Source: Actinomycetota bacterium (lineage in GTDB: Bacteria > Actinomycetota > UBA4738). Taken from it: a DNA stretch of 11,284 bases. Shown here piece after piece: positions 1-7,486 of this stretch. Below the pieces are notes generated by a model. The model was not told where the DNA came from. It searched no databases and worked only from the letters and a program-made list of their open reading frames with translations. Location: NCBI GenBank assembly GCA_005885015.1, contig VAYG01000061.1, forward strand, positions 1-11,284. Direction: 5' to 3'. How positions within the stretch are numbered: position 1 is the first letter of the stretch; every line of letters starts with the position of its first letter. The translations under genes were made by a program, and so were the position numbers.

Positions 1-179
1 CGCCGCTCGGGGCGTATCAGCTCGCCCTGGTCCTTCGAGCGGCCGTGCTCCTGGCCTGTCTGGCGGCGTGGATCCTCACGCCCCCGGCCTCACCCGATAC
101 AGGAGGACCCCGCCGACGTCGCGGGGAGACGGGTCGATCCTCTCGAACAGCTGATCCCACGGCCCGGGGAATCCCTTGA
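1..179 (+). CDS. Possible 3' end of a membrane protein (partial)
   Basis: Reading from base 3, the plus strand stays open to a TGA at 177-179. The first 26 or so codons give a hydrophobic stretch (LALVLRAAVLLACLAAWIL) that looks like a real transmembrane helix, followed by a short Arg/Gly/Pro-rich tail. This fits the last helix and cytoplasmic tail of a membrane protein that begins left of the window. The tail from position 76 lies antisense to the end of the neighbouring minus-strand gene, so about 100 bases of 3' overlap would be needed. In GC-rich DNA such open frames arise easily by chance, so the call rests only on the helix. No family can be named. Confidence 0.3.
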   Translation, partial: PLGAYQLALVLRAAVLLACLAAWILTPPASPDTGGPRRRRGETGRSSRTADPTARGIP

Positions 180-1749
180 CCAGGACGATGTCGCTCACGC
201 CCTTCGCTTTCAGGAACGACCGCAGCTGTCGCTCCGGGTCGGGCGTGGGATCCCCGCTGTACAGGGTCTTCAGGATTGGCCATCCGGCGAACTCCCGAGG
301 AGGGACCACCGACACGTAGCCCTCGGGCATCCGAAAGTCGAAACCCGTCGTGGCCTGCCACAGCATCGAGTTCCCCCGGTCGCCGTAGGGAACGACCAGG
401 ACGTTGGCTCCTCTGGGCAACAGCGTCCGGTACTGCGCGCCGGCGAAGAACGCGGGGGTGTCGGCCCGTGTTCGCCACACCGGGAGGGACAGGTTGGGCA
501 GCAGGAGGATCGCTCCCGTGACCACCAGCACCCAGGCGACCAGCGCCCTCCGACGCGGGCTGCCCGGGGAGGAACGGAACCCCGCCAGCCACATCCCCGT
601 GGTGACGGCCAGCACGAGGAAGGCATACATCATGAGCCGCGCCGGCAGGACGTATTCCACCAGCGGGATATGCGTGAGGACCTCCCACGGGAGCGGGATC
701 GTCGTGGACCCCCTGAACCGGAGGGTCGGCCCCAGCGACGCCAGCAGGACGAGGCCCAGGAAGGCGAGCAGGAACCTGGTGGCCGGCTTCCTCCAGCGGG
801 ACGCAGCGAACAAGGCGCCCACGGCGACGAGCGCGGGGCTGACGTAGCCCGCTTGCTCGGACAGGTTGCCGCTGAACCGCCGGGTCAGCCCGGCGAACAG
901 CCGCCCCCCCACGGTCAGCTCCGTGGGGACCGCGAAGTTCAGCACGTCGGTGGAATAGAAGGAGGGGTAGAACGCATAGATCGGGTGGTTCGAGGCGGCC
1001 CGGACCACGTAGTAGAGGTACGGGGCCAGGGGAACGGCGGCGAGGGCATAGGCGGCGGCGATCAACCCTCCGGTGCGAACCAGGGCCGGGCGGCGCGAGG
1101 GAAAGAACGCCAGCGCGAGCAGCAGGGCCAGCCCGCCGAACATCGTCATGGTCAGGAACACCTCGGTCGATATCGAGAACTGGGCCACCAGCGCCAGGGC
1201 CAGCAGCACCACGAAGGTCCGCGGTGCCATCTCGCCCTCCAGCCGCTCGAGGACCAGCAGGACGCACACCGGCACCAGCGGGATCAGGGCGAGGTTCGGG
1301 TGCCCGGTCAGCTGGCCGATCTCGTAGGTGGAGAAGCCGAACACGTAGCCGCCCGCCACCGATGGCCAGAACCTTCCGGTGAGGTGTGAGCACAAGAGGA
1401 AGGCCCCCCAGGCGGAGAGGGCGGGAGCCAGCAGGGCGAGCACGTTGTAGGAGACGACCGGGCCGGCCAGCGCCGTCAGCGGGGCCAGGACCAGGCTCGG
1501 GCCCGGTAGGCTCGTGCTCCCCGCGAGGTTGTACCCCGAGGGGGCCCACACGGAGTGGGTGAGGAAGGGGTTTGAGAACGTGGCCAGGGCGTGGGGCCAC
1601 CAGGCCAGGAACCACACGTGGGTCCCCGGGTCCGTGCCCCATCCCACGTACCAGGACGAGGGGTGCGGCAGGATGGGCCCGCCGAACAGGGCCACCGAGG
1701 TGAGCACGTAGAGCAGGAGGGCCCCGGCCGCGCGCTTCACGGCGCTCAT
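76..1749 (-). CDS. Polytopic membrane protein, probable GT-C-type glycosyltransferase
   Basis: The product is a 557-residue integral membrane protein. Residue numbers below count from this ATG. A first helix (about 10-26) is followed by an extracytoplasmic loop with an Asp-Pro pair in GTDPGTHVW (about 38-46), which resembles the acidic first-loop site of GT-C glycosyltransferases. Around eight to ten further hydrophobic segments run to about residue 420. The last 130 residues look soluble and end in VRPGA. GT-C enzymes use lipid-linked sugars outside the membrane to modify cell-wall glycans or proteins; that role here is inferred from topology and the DP loop, and the substrate is unknown. 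The start is uncertain. An in-frame TTG at 1777-1779 adds ten residues, and neither start has a well-spaced Shine-Dalgarno site. I chose the ATG because it directly precedes the basic segment and helix. The gene diverges from the response regulator, with about 160 bases between starts. Confidence 0.75.
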   Translation of the reverse strand: MSAVKRAAGALLLYVLTSVALFGGPILPHPSSWYVGWGTDPGTHVWFLAWWPHALATFSNPFLTHSVWAPSGYNLAGSTSLPGPSLVLAPLTALAGPVVSYNVLALLAPALSAWGAFLLCSHLTGRFWPSVAGGYVFGFSTYEIGQLTGHPNLALIPLVPVCVLLVLERLEGEMAPRTFVVLLALALVAQFSISTEVFLTMTMFGGLALLLALAFFPSRRPALVRTGGLIAAAYALAAVPLAPYLYYVVRAASNHPIYAFYPSFYSTDVLNFAVPTELTVGGRLFAGLTRRFSGNLSEQAGYVSPALVAVGALFAASRWRKPATRFLLAFLGLVLLASLGPTLRFRGSTTIPLPWEVLTHIPLVEYVLPARLMMYAFLVLAVTTGMWLAGFRSSPGSPRRRALVAWVLVVTGAILLLPNLSLPVWRTRADTPAFFAGAQYRTLLPRGANVLVVPYGDRGNSMLWQATTGFDFRMPEGYVSVVPPREFAGWPILKTLYSGDPTPDPERQLRSFLKAKGVSDIVLVKGFPGPWDQLFERIDPSPRDVGGVLLYRVRPGA

Positions 1750-1860
1750 CCTGCCATCGCCCGAGGCCCTCGGAGGCAAGAGCTAGGCCGATCGTCCCCT
1801 CTGGGGGCGCCACGGGCCGCCCCGCCCTCGCCCGGCCTGTCGCCCCGGGCCCCCCATCCA

Positions 1861-1866
1861 TAGAAT
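1861..1866 (+). promoter_or_regulatory. Possible -10 box for the two-component operon
   Basis: TAGAAT matches five of six bases of the TATAAT consensus and is the most AT-rich spot in an otherwise very GC-rich intergenic region. It would place transcription start near 1873, giving a leader of about 37 bases before the ATG at 1910. No convincing -35 hexamer lies 16-18 bases upstream. If real, it rules out the earlier in-frame ATG at 1865, which would lie inside the promoter. Confidence 0.3.
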
Positions 1867-1909
1867 GATTGGGCTCCCCCCGGGCTACAGGGAGGCCCCG
1901 GAACAGCCG

Positions 1910-2566
1910 ATGGATACAGATGTGCCGATCAAGGTAGTCATTGCCGACGACCACTCACTGGTCCGTCAGGGGCTGCGCCGATACCTGGAGATGGCAGGTG
2001 ACATCCAGGTCGTCGGCGAGGCCTCGAACGGACGGGAGGTCCTCGGGCTCATGGAGAACAATGGCGGCGAGCCCGACATCGTCCTGCTCGACATCCGCAT
2101 GCCGGAGATGGACGGCCTGGAGGCCGCTCGAAAGATCAAGCAGCGTCATCCGAAGGTCGGCGTGATCATGCTGACCGCCTACGACGATCGGCAGTTCGTC
2201 GTGGAGGCGGTCCGCTCGGGCGCCAGAGGCTACGTGCTGAAGGCCAGGGACGCGGAGCACCTCATCCAGACCGTGCGTCTGGTCGCCGGAGGCAACATGG
2301 TCATCGACCCGCAGCTGGTGGTGGCGCTGGCGGACGAGCTGTCCCAGGCCAAGGAGAAGGACCGCAAGGCCGAGACCCTCACCGCCCGCGAGGTCGAGGT
2401 CCTCCAGTTGCTGGCCTTCGGCCACACGAACAAGGACATCGCCGACCAGCTCTTCATCTCCCCCGACACCGTGAAGACGCACCTGGAGCACATCTTCGAG
2501 AAGCTGGGCGCGTCCGATCGGACCGCGGCGGTGGCCGAGGCGCTGCGCCGGCATCTCATCGAGTAG
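1910..2566 (+). CDS. NarL/FixJ-family response regulator (receiver plus LuxR-type HTH)
   Basis: This is a 218-residue DNA-binding response regulator, the output half of a two-component system. The receiver domain spans about 7-123. It has the acidic pair in IADDH (D13, D14), the phosphoacceptor D61 in LLDIRMPEMDG, T89 in MLTAYDD and K111 in YVLKARD, so every residue needed for phosphotransfer is present. The C-terminal LuxR/GerE helix-turn-helix (about 155-218) contains LTAREVEVLQLLAFGHTNKD and then ISPDTVKTHLEHIFEKLG, the classic recognition region. The length is normal for the family. The ATG at 1910 is preferred over an in-frame ATG at 1865: the receiver starts soon after it, a GGAG lies upstream at 1891-1894 (spacing somewhat long at 15), and the earlier ATG overlaps a possible -10 box. 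The gene lies 106 bases upstream of the kinase and is probably co-transcribed with it. Its target genes are unknown. Confidence 0.95.
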   Translation: MDTDVPIKVVIADDHSLVRQGLRRYLEMAGDIQVVGEASNGREVLGLMENNGGEPDIVLLDIRMPEMDGLEAARKIKQRHPKVGVIMLTAYDDRQFVVEAVRSGARGYVLKARDAEHLIQTVRLVAGGNMVIDPQLVVALADELSQAKEKDRKAETLTAREVEVLQLLAFGHTNKDIADQLFISPDTVKTHLEHIFEKLGASDRTAAVAEALRRHLIE

Positions 2567-2672
2567 CTCCCCGCACCCCGGCTGAGCGAAGGCCGCCGAG
2601 CGCCCTGCGACCAGGCCGGGCGGCGGGACTGCCCCCTAACGGACTCCCCCGGGCCCGCCGATATTGAGACCG

Positions 2673-4817
2673 ATGCAGTCCTCCATCCCCAGCGGCGACG
2701 TCGCCGTCGGCCGGGGCATGTCCGGGACGGTCACCGGCGGGAGCGAGGTTCGCCTGTTCGGGCTGCTCGCCATCGGGGCCCTGTCGGTGGCAGTGGTGAC
2801 CGCGGGGTTCCCGCACCTCCCGGGCGGCCAGCCGCGCTCGGCCATGGCCGAGCGCGGCCTCCTGCTGGCCACGCTCACCACCGCGGGCATCCTCGCCTCG
2901 CTTTCCAGGACGAAGTGGGCGTGGGCCGGGACCAGGCTGGCCGCGGTCGGGCTGGGCCTGGCCGCGGTCTTCCAGGCGATCGGATGGGTCGGGCGCTCGC
3001 TGGGGATGGGCCCCGGCCACCAGCAGATCTTCGCCGGCACCATGAGTCTGTTGCTGCTCACCTTCCTCGCCACGCTGTCCATCGACTTCTTCGAACACAT
3101 CCGCGAGGGAAGGGCCGAGCTGCTGTCGGACATCCTGCTGATCTCGACCTTGTGCGGGGTCGCCGTGTTCCTCCTCCTGCACGAGGGTTCGGTCGGGAAT
3201 CCGCACGTGTGGGGCTTCACCGTGACCGCGTTGATCGCGGCCGCGGCCATCTTGATGGTCAGCGGCTGGGCCGTGCTCGCCCTCTGGTGCCCCACGCCGA
3301 TCCACCTTTGTCTGATGGCCTCCGCCACGGTCCTGGGATCCTCGGCCTTCATCATGGTCGGGGCCCAGAATCTCGGCTCGGGCCCGTTGCCGGTGGTGGG
3401 GCCGGAGGTGATGGCCTCCGTCGCCCTCCTCGGGCTGGGGGGCATCCTGGTCGTGGAGCCCAGGCTGAACGCCGGCGAGCCGGTCCCGCCCCGGGCCGTC
3501 CACTGGATCCGCCCGACCTTGTTGGTCGTGTCCCTGGTCGGGGCCTGCGGGCTGATCGTCCTCGCCCTCATCTCGAAGGAGCTGCGGCTGTCCGTCGCCC
3601 AGAGTGTGACCGTTACCGTCGTGCTGTTCGGCACGGTGGGCGCGCGGACCCTGCTGAACCAGATCAACATCGTCCGCTCCGCCAGGCAGCTCGAGGGCGC
3701 GCTGACGGAGCGGGAGACGGCGATCACCTCCCTCCGCTCCGCCGCCGAGGTCGTCACGACCTCCGAGGCCCGGCTGCGACTCCTCCTCGACGCGGCCGTC
3801 GACGGGATCGTGGAGCTGGATCCGAGCGGGGCCATCGTCCGGGCCAACGGAGCGTTCTGCTCGATGGTCCACCTCCCCATGGAGGAGATCCTGGGACGGC
3901 GGTGGGACGACATGGTGAAGCGATCGGGACGGGCCAGCGAGTCCTTGGCCACCCTGCCCGAGACGGGAGAGGCGATGATCACGACCGAGAGCGGGGCCGC
4001 CTACCTGGAGGCGCGATCCTCCACGCTCCCGGCCATCCCCCCCGGCCGGCTCCTGATGATCCGCGACGTCACCGCGAGCAAGACCGCGGAGCAGACCATC
4101 CGGACCCTCTTTCAATTCCTCCAGGACCGGGACGAGGACCGCACCAGGCTCCTCCAGCGAACGAACTCCGCCATCGAGGCCGAGCGGAACCGGATCGCCC
4201 GCGACCTCCACGACGGCCCGATCCAGGGGATCTCCGCAACCACGCTGTCCCTGGAGGCGGTCAAGATGATGATGGAGACGGGAGATACCGAGCGGGCACT
4301 CGATGTCCTCCGCAAGGTGTGCGAGGAGCTGATCGAGGAAGCCATGAACCTGCGCAGGATCATGAGCGACCTGCGGCCCCCCGTCCTGGAGCAGCGGGGC
4401 CTGATCCCTGCCGTCCGGGAGCTCTGCGACCGATGGCACCGGGAGCTGGGGGTCCAGGTGACCGTCGTGGCGGACGCGCAGTCGGAGATGCCGAGCGACG
4501 TGGAGACCCTTGCCTATCGAGTCGTGCAGGAGGCGCTGTCGAACGTGAAGAAGCACGCCTCGGCCACATCGGTGACCGTCCGGGTGGAGGCCTCGGCCGG
4601 CACCCTGCAGGTCGAGGTCAAGGACGACGGCGTCGGGTTCGATCCCGAGGAATCCCGGGAGTTCCTCCGCAGCGGCCGCGTGGGGCTCGCCTCGATGCGG
4701 GAACGCGCCGAGCTGGCCGGGGGGACGCTCACCATCAAGAGCGAGCCGGGCAGCGGGACCACGATCATGGCCGCGCTCCCCTTCGACGTCCTGGCCACCC
4801 TGGCTCCCACCGACTGA
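2673..4817 (+). CDS. Membrane sensor histidine kinase, PAS plus HisKA_3 (NarX/DegS type)
   Basis: This is a 714-residue membrane kinase, the likely partner of the upstream response regulator. Residues below count from this ATG. Up to ten hydrophobic segments fill about 27-330. A coiled linker follows (about 338-360), then a PAS-like domain (about 365-470, with LLLDAAVDGIVELDPSGAIV). The HisKA_3 dimerisation/phosphoacceptor domain carries H513 in ARDLHDGPIQG. The ATP-binding domain has an N box (VVQEALSNVKKHA, about 618-630), a G1 box (DDGVGFDP) and a G2 box (GRVGLASMRERA). All catalytic elements look intact. The membrane region resembles no sensor module I can name, and I see no HAMP domain, so the signal is unknown. 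The start is uncertain: an in-frame TTG at 2664 and an ATG at 2718 are alternatives, and none has a strong Shine-Dalgarno site. The stop lies 40 bases from the convergent PBP gene. Confidence 0.93.
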   Translation: MQSSIPSGDVAVGRGMSGTVTGGSEVRLFGLLAIGALSVAVVTAGFPHLPGGQPRSAMAERGLLLATLTTAGILASLSRTKWAWAGTRLAAVGLGLAAVFQAIGWVGRSLGMGPGHQQIFAGTMSLLLLTFLATLSIDFFEHIREGRAELLSDILLISTLCGVAVFLLLHEGSVGNPHVWGFTVTALIAAAAILMVSGWAVLALWCPTPIHLCLMASATVLGSSAFIMVGAQNLGSGPLPVVGPEVMASVALLGLGGILVVEPRLNAGEPVPPRAVHWIRPTLLVVSLVGACGLIVLALISKELRLSVAQSVTVTVVLFGTVGARTLLNQINIVRSARQLEGALTERETAITSLRSAAEVVTTSEARLRLLLDAAVDGIVELDPSGAIVRANGAFCSMVHLPMEEILGRRWDDMVKRSGRASESLATLPETGEAMITTESGAAYLEARSSTLPAIPPGRLLMIRDVTASKTAEQTIRTLFQFLQDRDEDRTRLLQRTNSAIEAERNRIARDLHDGPIQGISATTLSLEAVKMMMETGDTERALDVLRKVCEELIEEAMNLRRIMSDLRPPVLEQRGLIPAVRELCDRWHRELGVQVTVVADAQSEMPSDVETLAYRVVQEALSNVKKHASATSVTVRVEASAGTLQVEVKDDGVGFDPEESREFLRSGRVGLASMRERAELAGGTLTIKSEPGSGTTIMAALPFDVLATLAPTD

Positions 4818-4844
4818 GCCGGGTTGGGCCCCGGCCCGGGCTCG
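4813..4844. terminator. GC-rich inverted repeat between convergent genes (possible terminator)
   Basis: The short gap between the convergent kinase and PBP genes contains a GC-rich segment bounded by GAGCC and GGCTC, with an internal GGGCC/GGCCC match. It could fold as an imperfect hairpin on either strand and serve both genes. There is no U-tract on either side, so it is not a typical intrinsic terminator. The call rests on position and self-complementarity only. Confidence 0.25.
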
Positions 4845-4857
4845 GCGACTTCGAGGT

Positions 4858-7032
4858 TTACGTTCGTCCCGCGCGAAGCGTCAGGGCGCCATCGTCGGGC
4901 GAGCCCGCCGATGGAGGCCGCCCGGGCATGGCCGGGCTGCTCGGGGACGGGCTGGGCACGGAGGGTGACGGGGAGGGGAGGCTCGGCGACGGCGACGGCA
5001 GCGTGGGAGTCGGGGACGGGGTGGGCGTCGTCGGCGACGGCGAGGGCGACGGTGAGACCGCCCCATGAGGGTTCACGTTGTAGCCGGCGAAGCTCGGCGT
5101 GGCGAAACCCTTCGGCGGTACATTGGCCATGGCCACGTCCATGAAGTCGTGCCAGATGGCCGCCGGGATCGTCCCCCCGACCACGTTGGGAACGCCCTCG
5201 ATGTTGTGCATGGGGATGCGTCCCTTCAGGTACCCGACCCACACGCACGTCGCCAGCTGCGGCGTGTAGCCACAGAACCACCCGTCGGTGAAGTCCTGGG
5301 TGGTCCCCGTCTTGCCGGCCACGGGACGGTTTCCAAGTGCGGCGGCAACACCCGTGCCGCGCTGGACGACCCCCTGGAGGGCGAGGCTCACCAGGTCAGC
5401 GTCGTTCTGCCCGAGCGCCGGATCGCTTTCCACCTTCGCCCTGTAGAGCATCTTGTCGTCGGCGGACTTCACCTGGCGGATCGAGTACGGGCTGTGGTGG
5501 AACCCCCGCGCGGCCAGTGTGGCGTAGGCGTCGGCCATGTCGAGGGGCACCACCTCCTGGGTCCCCAGGGTGATCGAGCAAACCGGCTGGAGCTTGGACG
5601 TGATCCCCATCCGATTGGCCACGTCGACCACCGCGTCCGGGCCGACCGTCGTCACAAGCTGGGCGAAGATCGTGTTGACGGAGTGGGCGGTGGCGTCGGC
5701 AAGGCTCATGGTCCCGCCGGACTCGTCCGCGTAGTTGTGAGGCATCCAGTCGGTCCCGTCCGGGTTCTTGCATCTCGGATCGCGGATGTCGATCTGGGAG
5801 GGTCCGTTCCACATCGACTTGAGCGAGATCCGCTTCTCCATGGCCGCGGCCAAGGTGAACGTCTTGAACGAACTGCCCGACTGGCGGTGCGCCTGCGTGG
5901 CCGCGTTGAGCTTCACCTTCGCGAAGTTCTTGCCGCCGACCATCGCCCGGATCTCCCCGGTGGCCGGGTCGATGGCGACCAGGGCGGCGGTGGGGTCCTT
6001 CGGTCCGGGCAGGTGATCCGCCACGGCCTTCTCCGCCGCTCGCTGCCACGCCGAGTCGAGGGTCGTGGTCACCCGGAGTCCGCCTGAGAACACCTCCTGG
6101 TAGCCGAAGTCGTCCTGGAGGATCTTGCTCACGTTGCTGGTGAAATACCCGAACTGGGAGTTCTCCGACGAGGTGGCCTTCTTGTTCACCTTGACCGGCT
6201 GCGCCTTCAGCTCGCCGGCCTGGGCCTGGGTGATGTAGCCCTCCTGGGCCATCAGGTCCAGCACGGTGTTGCGCCGAGCCTTGGCTGCGTCCGGGTGTCT
6301 GACCGGATCGTAGGTGGCCGGCGCCTGGATGACTCCGGCCAGGGTGGCCGACTGGAGCGGGTCGAGGTTACTGGCGTGGATGCCCCAGTAGGTCCGGGCC
6401 GCGGCCTCGGCCCCGTACGCGCCGTTGCCGAAGTACACGAGGTTCAGGTACTTCTCCAGGATCTGGTCCTTCGTGTATTTGTGGTCCAGCTTCACCGCGA
6501 TGATCGCTTCGCGGATCTTGCGGCCGAACGTGCGTTGCGCGCCCGTGTACACGTTCTTCACGTACTGCTGGGTGATGGTCGAGCCGCCCTGCTCGATCCG
6601 GCGGTGGACCAGATCGTTCCACGCGGCCCGGATGATCGCCGTGTAGCTGACCCCTCCGTGCTCGTAGAAGTTCTTGTCCTCGGTGGCGATGACGGCCTGC
6701 TGGAGGTCCTTCGAGATGTCCGACAGGGGGACGACCACACGGTTGACCGTGGAGTGCAGGGTGGCGATCAGCTTGCCGTGCCGGTCGTAGACGAAGGTCG
6801 TCTGGGCCCCCGGAGGCGCCTCCGGGATCGAGGTGCTCGCGTAGACATACAGGAACATCCCGAACACGGCCACGATCACCACGGCCGGGGGGACGACGAA
6901 GGCCCACCACCACCGCCGGAAGAAGCTCTGCTTCTTTCCGGAGGACCACGTGCGGGCACCGCCTCCCCCGTCCCCCGAGGAGGCGGCCTTGCCTGGGCGA
7001 TGCTTGCCGCCGCGCTGGTTGGTGGGGATCAT
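4858..7032 (-). CDS. Class A penicillin-binding protein, PBP1A type (transglycosylase plus transpeptidase)
   Basis: This 724-residue bifunctional enzyme polymerises lipid II into glycan strands and cross-links stem peptides outside the membrane. A basic, Gly-rich cytoplasmic tail (1-40) leads to one helix (about 43-65). The GT51 domain follows, with E118 in IATEDKNFYEHGG, then GGSTITQQYVKN (149-160), REAIIAVKLDHKYTKDQ with E175 and EKYLNLVYFGNGAYG. The transpeptidase domain has the serine motif SSFK (S387, K390), the SxN triad S451-V-N453 and KTGTT (574-578). All catalytic motifs are present. The C-terminus ends in a Pro/Ser/Thr-rich tail with no PASTA domain, which resembles mycobacterial PonA1 more than PonA2. 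It follows the DUF5318 gene after a 103-base gap, and this pairing is known from the Rv0049-ponA1 region. The Shine-Dalgarno site is weak, and a TAGATT box 9 bases upstream hints at a leaderless transcript. Naming it ponA would be reasonable but rests on synteny. Confidence 0.96.
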   Translation of the reverse strand: MIPTNQRGGKHRPGKAASSGDGGGGARTWSSGKKQSFFRRWWWAFVVPPAVVIVAVFGMFLYVYASTSIPEAPPGAQTTFVYDRHGKLIATLHSTVNRVVVPLSDISKDLQQAVIATEDKNFYEHGGVSYTAIIRAAWNDLVHRRIEQGGSTITQQYVKNVYTGAQRTFGRKIREAIIAVKLDHKYTKDQILEKYLNLVYFGNGAYGAEAAARTYWGIHASNLDPLQSATLAGVIQAPATYDPVRHPDAAKARRNTVLDLMAQEGYITQAQAGELKAQPVKVNKKATSSENSQFGYFTSNVSKILQDDFGYQEVFSGGLRVTTTLDSAWQRAAEKAVADHLPGPKDPTAALVAIDPATGEIRAMVGGKNFAKVKLNAATQAHRQSGSSFKTFTLAAAMEKRISLKSMWNGPSQIDIRDPRCKNPDGTDWMPHNYADESGGTMSLADATAHSVNTIFAQLVTTVGPDAVVDVANRMGITSKLQPVCSITLGTQEVVPLDMADAYATLAARGFHHSPYSIRQVKSADDKMLYRAKVESDPALGQNDADLVSLALQGVVQRGTGVAAALGNRPVAGKTGTTQDFTDGWFCGYTPQLATCVWVGYLKGRIPMHNIEGVPNVVGGTIPAAIWHDFMDVAMANVPPKGFATPSFAGYNVNPHGAVSPSPSPSPTTPTPSPTPTLPSPSPSLPSPSPSVPSPSPSSPAMPGRPPSAGSPDDGALTLRAGRT
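4924..5055 (-). repeat. Low-complexity Pro/Ser-coding repeat at the end of the PBP gene
   Basis: Residues 660-703 of the PBP are built almost entirely from PSPS, PTPS and LPSPS units. On the plus strand the DNA shows recurring GGCGACGG and GGGGACGG octamers. Such disordered, proline-rich tails are common on actinobacterial PBPs and may span or bind peptidoglycan. Repeat number is likely to vary between strains and to be prone to assembly error. Confidence 0.8.
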
Positions 7033-7041
7033 GTTCGCCCG

Positions 7042-7047
7042 AATCTA
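7042..7047 (-). promoter_or_regulatory. Possible -10 box for a leaderless PBP transcript
   Basis: Read on the minus strand, TAGATT fits the actinobacterial TANNNT -10 pattern and ends 9 bases before the PBP ATG. Transcription could then start at or very near the ATG. No clear -35 is seen; TTGCGC lies upstream, but at 21 bases it is too far. The absence of a good Shine-Dalgarno site for this gene is consistent with leaderless translation, but the evidence is thin. Confidence 0.22.
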
Positions 7048-7135
7048 CCCTGCGACCTGCGGCATTACGCGCAAGCAGGTATGGAGCTTCGGTAAGGGAC
7101 CGGCCGCCGGCAGGCTCGGTTCGGGTCCGGCCGGC

Positions 7136-7486
7136 TCAGCCGGTTCGGGCCAGGAAGGCCTCGGCCAGATGGTTCCAGCTGCAGTCGGTGCAGACCTCGA
7201 CCACGTAGCAGGCCCCACCCCTCTCACGAGCGGCCAAGGCCAGCCCTTCCTCCACCTCGAAGGCCCGCCCGTTGTTCCCGCGAAGACCGTCCCCGTAGAC
7301 GTAGGCGAGCAGGCGGAGCTCGCACTTGCGGCAGACCGGACAGGGCCGGCTCGCGTCGGCTCCCAGGTAGCGAGCGGCCCGAAGCAGCTCGGGGTGGGCG
7401 TCGCATATCTCGAACCGCGAGAGGACACCCCGGCGGAAGTCGCGCAGCAGGGCCCGCTTGGCCAGCGTGTAATCCACCACGCCCAT
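7136..7486 (-). CDS. DUF5318-family protein, Cys-rich, zinc-ribbon-like
   Basis: This is a 116-residue soluble protein of unknown function. It begins MGVVDYTLAKRALL and carries RPCPVCRKCELRLLAYVYGD (C49, C52, C55) and VVEVCTDCSWNHL (C99, C102). From memory, this pattern (VVDYALRRR..., CPxCRK..., VVEVCxxCSWNHL) matches the actinobacterial DUF5318 family, including the mycobacterial protein encoded just upstream of ponA1. Two CxxC pairs suggest a structural zinc site, which is inferred. The ATG at 7486 is chosen because the family homology starts there and GGAAGAAG precedes it by three bases. The frame remains open far upstream, but that part is Arg/Pro-rich and antisense-like. The upstream TadE-like frame runs into this gene for about 260 bases. 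The PBP gene follows 103 bases downstream. Confidence 0.88.
   Translation of the reverse strand: MGVVDYTLAKRALLRDFRRGVLSRFEICDAHPELLRAARYLGADASRPCPVCRKCELRLLAYVYGDGLRGNNGRAFEVEEGLALAARERGGACYVVEVCTDCSWNHLAEAFLARTG

Noticed and set aside
17..1954. A 645-codon open frame on the minus strand overlapping the GT-C-like gene
   Set aside because: Its translation is Arg/Gly/Pro-rich without domains or helices, while the other frame encodes a coherent multi-pass membrane protein. It is a shadow frame of GC-rich DNA.
2556..4556. A 666-codon minus-strand frame opposite the histidine kinase
   Set aside because: The product is low-complexity His/Asp/Gly/Arg-rich, the usual antisense of GC-rich coding DNA. 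The plus strand carries a complete kinase with all motifs.
2915..5068. A 717-codon plus-strand frame crossing the end of the kinase into the PBP gene
   Set aside because: It is out of frame with the kinase, Arg/Gly/Pro-rich, and spans two well-supported genes on opposite strands.
5065..6087. A 340-codon plus-strand frame opposite the PBP
   Set aside because: It is antisense to the transpeptidase domain, with no recognisable motif.
7120..7150. CCGGC/GCCGG palindrome around the DUF5318 stop codon as a terminator
   Set aside because: The stem is only about five pairs with a three-base loop and no U-tract, and such palindromes are frequent by chance at this GC content.
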